Program-made: the position numbers and the translations under genes
In this document: piece after piece, positions 58,883 through 64,000 of the stretch
How the letters are laid out: each line of letters opens with the position of its first letter
Numbering within the stretch: the first letter of the stretch is position 1
Assembly (NCBI GenBank): GCA_963281255.1
Contig: OY725504.1
Span: 3,286,001 to 3,350,000 of the forward strand
Source of the DNA: Aphrocallistes beatrix
Taxonomy: Eukaryota; Porifera; Hexactinellida; Sceptrulophora; Aphrocallistidae
Reading direction: 5' to 3'
DNA length: 64,000 bases
The notes under the pieces: generated by a model
Seen by the model: only the letters and a program-made list of their open reading frames with translations
Database searches by the model: none
Told to the model about the DNA's origin: nothing

Positions 58883-59723
58883 TTCGTTGAATGTTGATCA
58901 ATTCTGTGTTTTCATTTTATACACGGCTGGTTTCTCACTACACACACCCTCCTCTTCCTATTTGTTTCTTCCTGGTACTCGATAAGGTTTCTCACGTGCA
59001 CTGCTCTGCTACATTTTTAGTTATATTTTTAGAGTCCAGTCCACTTTCATTTTCTCACTCACTAATTGTGTTTAGTCTCAAATTCATCATTGTACTCGTG
59101 GTTTCCAATCAGTTTGTTTCAATGATTTATGAAATAGTCAGTGTGTCGCGATTGGAAGTTTAATTAATTATATGAACCGGAAATCAATATCAACTAATAT
59201 CAGTGTTCATTTTGCATCTAAATTTAAATTACAGTCGACTCCGCTTAATAGGGTCACTGTTTAATCGGGTCAACCGCTTAATCAGGCCACATTTCACAGG
59301 ACCGGAATAGCTCTCAAACATAGAAGCGAATACGAAATATTTTCGGTTGATAGGGTTCTCCGCTTAATCAGGGCAAAATGTCCTCTGACCGATGTGACCC
59401 TATTAAGCGGAGTCGACTGCATTTAAATACGTAATTAGAGAAATTAGGAAACATTTATGATAGTTGTTGCTGGACAAGCTTTCAGAATACAAAGAACTGG
59501 CCCTTGGACCCTATTTTTTCATAAATTGAAACTATGATTGCTCTTTTTGTTTAAATTGGAACTATGACTGTTTAAATTTATTCTATTTTTGTTTAGTGTT
59601 TTTACTCGAGTAATTTTGCATTTGACATTCCTTTTAAATGTTTTAAATTTAATTTACACATAAATAATATTCAAATAAATGACTATTGCTAAAAAATGTA
59701 TTAAGTATTCCTGATAAAAGCTT
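58883..59723. other. Gap between two minus-strand genes
   Basis: It holds the upstream region of the DBH-like gene, a MITE (59232-59419) and the 3' UTR of the coiled-coil gene. The 90-codon frame at 58891-59163 matches nothing and is not called. Confidence 0.5.
59232..59419. mobile_element. pogo/Tigger-like MITE, family A, reversed copy
   Basis: CAGTCGACTCCGCTTAATAG to CTATTAAGCGGAGTCGACTG, 188 bp; opposite orientation to 8053-8239 and 24122-24292. TA precedes the left end; the right flank reads CA, a decayed TA. Confidence 0.85.
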
Positions 59724-62700
59724 CTAGGTTGATACATCACTACCATAGATATCTTGTTCAGAAAATCTATCTGGAAAATCTTCTAGGAAATTAAATGAGT
59801 CAATAGCTTCTACCTCATCTCTCTGTTGTGATGCATACCCACCCTCTCGGACAAATTCCAGTAGTGATACGCGGCCAGGGGCACTTTGCGTGAACACTTC
59901 TTCCCCATACTTGCTTAACCGGATGTGGATGAGATTATCTCGAACTGCTGGAGTCAACTTTTCATCTGGCAAGTTGTAGAGTTTCTCATTCAGGAGGCCA
60001 TCTTCTGGATCGTAAGAGTCCTCCGAATTCAAAATCTCCACCGTTCTCCCATTGATAGCATATGTGTCCAGAGGAGAGCAGTATTGGGAGTTGGATTCGG
60101 GCGCTAACAAGCAAATGTTCATATTTCCTTCTGGTTGAGAAATTCCAGCGCATTTTGCTTCTAACGGACGCTTCTCTATTAAAACGAGTTCATTAGATAC
60201 TTGAACCGGTGGGAGTGAACTCGGGAGAAATACCTAAAATTAAATGAATAGGATCAATTTAAATGTCAAAAGAAACGTTTTGCTTTGTACCTACCTCGTC
60301 ATCATGACTGTAAATTGTCAGGCCGTGAGTCGAGGTTGAGTTGGAGTATTCGAATTCTCTGACAGGTTTGGGAGATATGCTATCAGATTCCCGTTCAATT
60401 TCCAACTACAAAGATACACACGGATACTCAATCTAAATCAACTTCGTATTACCGCCTACGTAGTATAATACTATTATCGATTAGTTTACTTGTTGTAATC
60501 TAGTTTCCAGTTGTTGTCTCTGTTCTGCTAACTCATTACTCTTGAATTTCCATTTATTTATTAATTCTTTCACTTCGGAGTCGGAGTTCTCGTTTGATTG
60601 CGAGTCACTGGATGGAGACGTAGGAGTTTTGCTTTGTTCCCATGTTGTCAATTCTTGTGGAAGTGAATTCTATCATATTTGTACATGTAACTTTCTGAAT
60701 TTCACATAGGAATATGTATGTACACTATTTACCTTTGACAAACCAAAACTGTTCTCATCTATTGCATTTCCAAATTTCATACTTAAACTTTTTCGCTGCC
60801 AAAAACAATGTTTATAATCAAACATAAAGACGCAACGTCTCACACAAATTTCTACTAACCTGTTCCACTATCTCGTAAAACGCTTCAATGTCTTCTGTCT
60901 AGTCATTTATAGTGAAATAAAAATAGGATTTTACAGGGGTTAGATCATTGTATTAGAGAATGTTCGGGCTTTTATGGCTACAAAAATTTATTAAAACAAG
61001 AAAATTACCGAAACGGCTTTATCAACGAATTTTCTCTTCAATCTCCAAAGTCTCTCATGAAGCATATCATTCTCCTCCTAAGAAATTCGATAGCATAATA
61101 GTATTTGCAAAAGGGATGTGTTATGTGTGTACATATATATATACATATATACAATACGTAATTCAAATTACTCACTTCGAGGTACTGAACTTTCTCCTCG
61201 AGAAATAGCACTTGTTTATCAGTGGCGATGAGTTTCTATAGTACATGTTAATTTTAAATTTTAAATCTGAAACCATTTAGAAATCGTGAGTTAGCAATAG
61301 AGCTTCACCTTATCGTGTAACTGTTTCTTCAAATCGTCAATCTCCTCTTCCATCGTCTTAAAAATTTTCTGTAAAAATAGCATAAATTTAATACCACACG
61401 TCACAAATTACAATGTAATTATGTAGGTATCAGTGCATTACCTCGTAATGAGTTTTGATGTTACTCTTCTCGATAGCTACCTGTTCCATTCTACTCTTCT
61501 GGCATAGAAAGTCGTGTGTTAGTGCATTTAAACTGTAATGAAAGCAAATATTATAAAATTTCAGTTGTTTTTTACAAACTTTTTATAGAAGAATGGATCT
61601 TCCAAATCAGTTAAAAATAACGACTGCACAGGGCATTTCCCAATCATCCATTGTGAAAGCAAGTACAGACACGACATTCAAGATCCCACAAATCGTTCCC
61701 ATTGAAGAACTACAGAAACGCCCTCCGATAATGGTATTTAAGCATTAATCTACAGAAAAAAAGATATTGGATTTAATTTAATTTTAATTTTAGTGTACTG
61801 GAGAAGTTCCACGCATGAAAACACTACAAGGATACAGTTCATTTCCGCAACTCTGCCTTCCTAAATCAATGATCAAGGACCACAGAAATAAGGACAAAAG
61901 GAAAGATGTACTGAGCATCTCTCCCGATATTTTTAAACCCATCCTCCCCTTTCCAATTCATCCCAATTCTCTATTTTCTATTCCAAAAACAGAAGTAACA
62001 ACATTTTCGACTAATATGGAGAAACCACTGTCAGATGACTTGATTCTGAAAAAAACTTATTCAGAAACACCGCAACCTCTGAAAGAAAACAAGTAAATAC
62101 AAAATATAAATATATTAAATTTTTAAATATTACTAAAAACGAATGCTACAGTTGTCATGTTAATAATAATTTAATCTATTACCATCCAAGGTGTGAAAAA
62201 TGTGACAAAGTTTGCAAGACTCCTGCCGCTTTAAAAGCGCACATGATGACTCACAGCGACGTTAAGCCCTTTCAATGCCTCCAATGTATGAAATTCTTCA
62301 AATCGGAGAACGGTGTAATAGCTCACTTGAAAATAGGCCATAAAGTGGGATTAGAAACAGGAACTGAGCAATATTATATCAAGGTTCCCTTGGAAGATCT
62401 CAAAAACCAGGATCTTACCAAACCAACGAAACCGAAAGAGACAAAGAAGCGATTGGTGGAAGGAGGAACGAAGGAGGGAGGTGTGAAAAGAAGTAGGACA
62501 AGTGCCTCTGGCACGTCTGGAAACGAAACGTTTACTTTTTTTCACGGTTTACCCCAATCAGTTAAAACAGCTTTGGTATGTAATTAAGAAATACTTTTTA
62601 AATAGTACCAAACATCTAATGATTTTCAAATTCTTTAGCTGGCAGATTTATCACAAGATCAAAGCCAGGAAAAGAAGGTGGCAGATAAAGTTACGGATCC

Positions 62701-63581
62701 TCCCTCTATGGATCAGAATAATCAATTCGGAGACCTCAACTGGCCATGCGGTGTGTGTGACGTCATCTTATCATTCAAACATACATTTGTCATTCACATG
62801 TCGCATATCCACTCAATGCGAGTCATCTGTGATACATGCAAGCGTGTTTACACCGATGAAAATACACTGAATCAACATAATGAAGCTGTGCATGTTAATT
62901 AAGTAATTTGTTAAGGTGGATGCAGCTTGTGCTGGTTTCAATTGGCAATGTGCTATTTCTGGAGTTCTTGTAATGACATATAATTATCGGTTTGGTGGCG
63001 TTAGTTTAAAGTGCTCTTGTCAATCTAATCAATCTAACATATGGCGGTTAACATGAATTCCTATGCCAACAGGAATTTTTTAAGGCTTGCGAATGTCATT
63101 CTCACTTGCTCTATTGTTTGATGATAAGAATTACTCCTTACATGATTAATTCCGTTTAATATAGTTCCACATATCTTGTACTGAAAACAAATATATATGA
63201 AACAATGGTGATTTGTGTGTTTGCATTGTTTAAGGCGGGATTATATGGATATCTGATTAATAAGTGATTATGTAATATTTAGTAAAAATTTGTGCGGCAA
63301 TTCCTGGTAGAACAAGGGGGCAAGGGATAGAAATGTTTTTTTAAATCCAACATAACTAAAAGCAGAAACTCACTTCTCAATTTGAGATTTGTATTCTCTT
63401 GCCATCTGCTGATATCTAAAAAGGTGAAGTTTAACCTTAAATAAATCGAATTCGCAACTAATCAGAATTAATTGAAAGGTTTTATTCTGTGAAATAACCC
63501 CTTATGTCTGAATATGTAAATCCAAGAAATAAATTCAGATATCATAATATGACAAAGGCTCTACAGCAGTAATTACCTCAT
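59724..63581 (-). CDS. Unrecognised coiled-coil protein, about eleven exons, with a gene nested in an intron
   Basis: Minus-strand exons inferred from GT-AG sites with consistent phase: 63577-63581 (ATG AG), 63374-63415, 61442-61532, 61309-61368, 61176-61235, 61009-61077, 60860-60898, 60733-60795, 60490-60669, 60295-60405, 59724-60233, giving 409 residues. The start is uncertain; an alternative ATG lies in the second exon (MAREYK). The first 130 residues are a long coiled coil (IEKSNIKTHYEKIFKTMEEE, LFLEEKVQYLEEENDMLHER). A second short coil (ELAEQRQQLETRLQQLEIE) follows a Ser-rich linker. The C-terminal 170 residues are acidic and probably disordered. I recognise no family. Several exons have lengths that are multiples of three. 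The intron 61533-63373 contains the complete zinc-finger gene on the other strand. Confidence 0.65.
61593..62902 (+). CDS. C2H2 zinc-finger protein, four exons, nested on the opposite strand
   Basis: Exons 61593-61733, 61794-62092, 62191-62575 and 62639-62902 with consistent phases give 362 residues. Four C2H2-type fingers: CEKCDKVCKTPAALKAHMMT(H), CLQCMKFFKSENGVIAHLK(...H), CGVCDVILSFKHTFVIHMS(..H) and CDTCKRVYTDENTLNQHNE(...H). The linker SDVKPFQC between fingers 1 and 2 resembles the TGEKPF linker of DNA-binding fingers. Basic KPKETKKR and KRSRTS patches could be nuclear localisation signals. No KRAB, BTB or other partner domain is seen. Probably a transcription factor. It sits wholly inside an intron of the minus-strand coiled-coil gene. 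Confidence 0.8.
62903..63373. other. 3' flank of the zinc-finger gene, inside the coiled-coil gene's long intron
   Basis: AT-rich; no ORF or repeat recognised. Confidence 0.5.
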
Positions 63582-64000
63582 TTTGTTTTGGTCAAATATC
63601 CGTTAAACAACCATAGTAAACTTTGAAACATGAAGTGATATAAACAATGGCATTACCCTTTGAACGCTAAACCTTATAAAAGTAACCACATAATGCGAGA
63701 GCATTCACGATTGGAATTCGCATTGGAGGCCAACGGAAATAGTGCTAAGTATTGGAAACAATTAGATCACTCTAACGATTAAGAAGTGAAGATAGATGGG
63801 TTTTTTCTCCAATTACCCTCGTTTAGTAAAGCTAAGGCTATTTTATTGGCGTCAATTTATTTCAGTATATTGCCCAAATATTCCGAGATTAACATAACCG
63901 TGTTAGCTTTTAGTGGAGTTCATTTCTGATCATATCAGTCATTGTAATTTCAGGAATGTCTAGTTAGACAGATGTAAGAGAGTATTTGTTTGAGCAAATA
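63582..64000. other. Right-hand end of the window, no gene seen
   Basis: No supported ORF on either strand. It may contain the promoter or further 5' exons of the coiled-coil gene. Confidence 0.45.

Noticed and set aside
58891-59163. 90-codon plus-strand frame upstream of the DBH-like gene
   Set aside because: Low-complexity hydrophobic translation with no motif; it lies antisense to the promoter region of a better-supported gene.
1-64000. CRISPR arrays, bacterial operons, rRNA or tRNA genes
   Set aside because: No regularly spaced repeats and no recognisable RNA genes were seen; introns and animal domains show eukaryotic nuclear DNA. tRNA genes could not be scanned for exhaustively by eye.

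Overview
The window is nuclear DNA of an animal with a compact genome. It is AT-rich and carries about 27 protein genes in 64 kb, many of them single-exon, and introns are mostly 50-300 nt. Animal-type genes (MICAL, a CARD and caspase bearing NACHT/ROCO protein, a dopamine beta-hydroxylase-like enzyme, seipin, TAF1A, ERGIC2, an animal-type cryptochrome) sit next to families more typical of early-branching lineages (endoglycoceramidase, DUF4291, an E1-like protein with a long unknown tail). My best inference, not proven, is a sponge, possibly a glass sponge (Hexactinellida): gene density is high, introns are few, and most start codons lie just downstream of a splice-acceptor-like sequence, as expected where spliced-leader trans-splicing operates, which is known in hexactinellids.

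Layout. 1-619 (minus): 5' part of NSUN5. 736-1017: a long near-perfect palindrome. 1894-20595 (plus): MICAL, a 9-exon long-chain acyl-CoA synthetase, a DUF4291 protein, NDUFB2, an RGG/von Willebrand A protein with 6 exons, endoglycoceramidase, a RING/B-box protein and an E1-like protein. 21870-23561 (minus): cryptochrome. 23679-24294: a nest of three MITE families. 24476-56570 (plus): fifteen genes in a row on one strand: seipin, TELO2, TAF1A, a giant NACHT-LRR-ROC-COR-CARD-caspase protein, SNRPG, GPAA1, QPRT, SIL1, a Sel1-repeat protein, an F-box/WD40 protein, a J-domain protein, ERGIC2, a PHD/WD40 TFIIIC-like protein, RPS3 and DHX8. 56730-58882 (minus): a DBH/MOXD1-like monooxygenase with a reading-frame break. 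59724-63581 (minus): an unrecognised coiled-coil protein of about 11 exons whose long intron contains a complete plus-strand C2H2 zinc-finger gene.

Most genes are unrelated housekeeping functions: rRNA modification and Pol I/Pol III transcription (NSUN5, TAF1A, TFIIIC-like), splicing (SNRPG, DHX8), translation (RPS3), ER and lipid biology (ACSL, seipin, GPAA1, SIL1, ERGIC2), PIKK assembly (TELO2), NAD synthesis (QPRT), mitochondria (NDUFB2, J-domain). The exception is the 1735-residue protein at 30811-36018. It joins a NACHT NTPase, LRRs, a Roc-COR GTPase module, a CARD and a caspase with its catalytic residues intact in one uninterrupted reading frame, in effect a one-chain inflammasome or apoptosome. 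It is the main candidate for an undescribed system here.

Mobile DNA is small and non-autonomous: TA-flanked pogo/Tigger-like MITEs (five copies, three of them inside introns), a GGGACA-rich element (two full copies and one fragment), and several one-off inverted-repeat elements. No rRNA, tRNA, CRISPR array or autonomous transposon was recognised.
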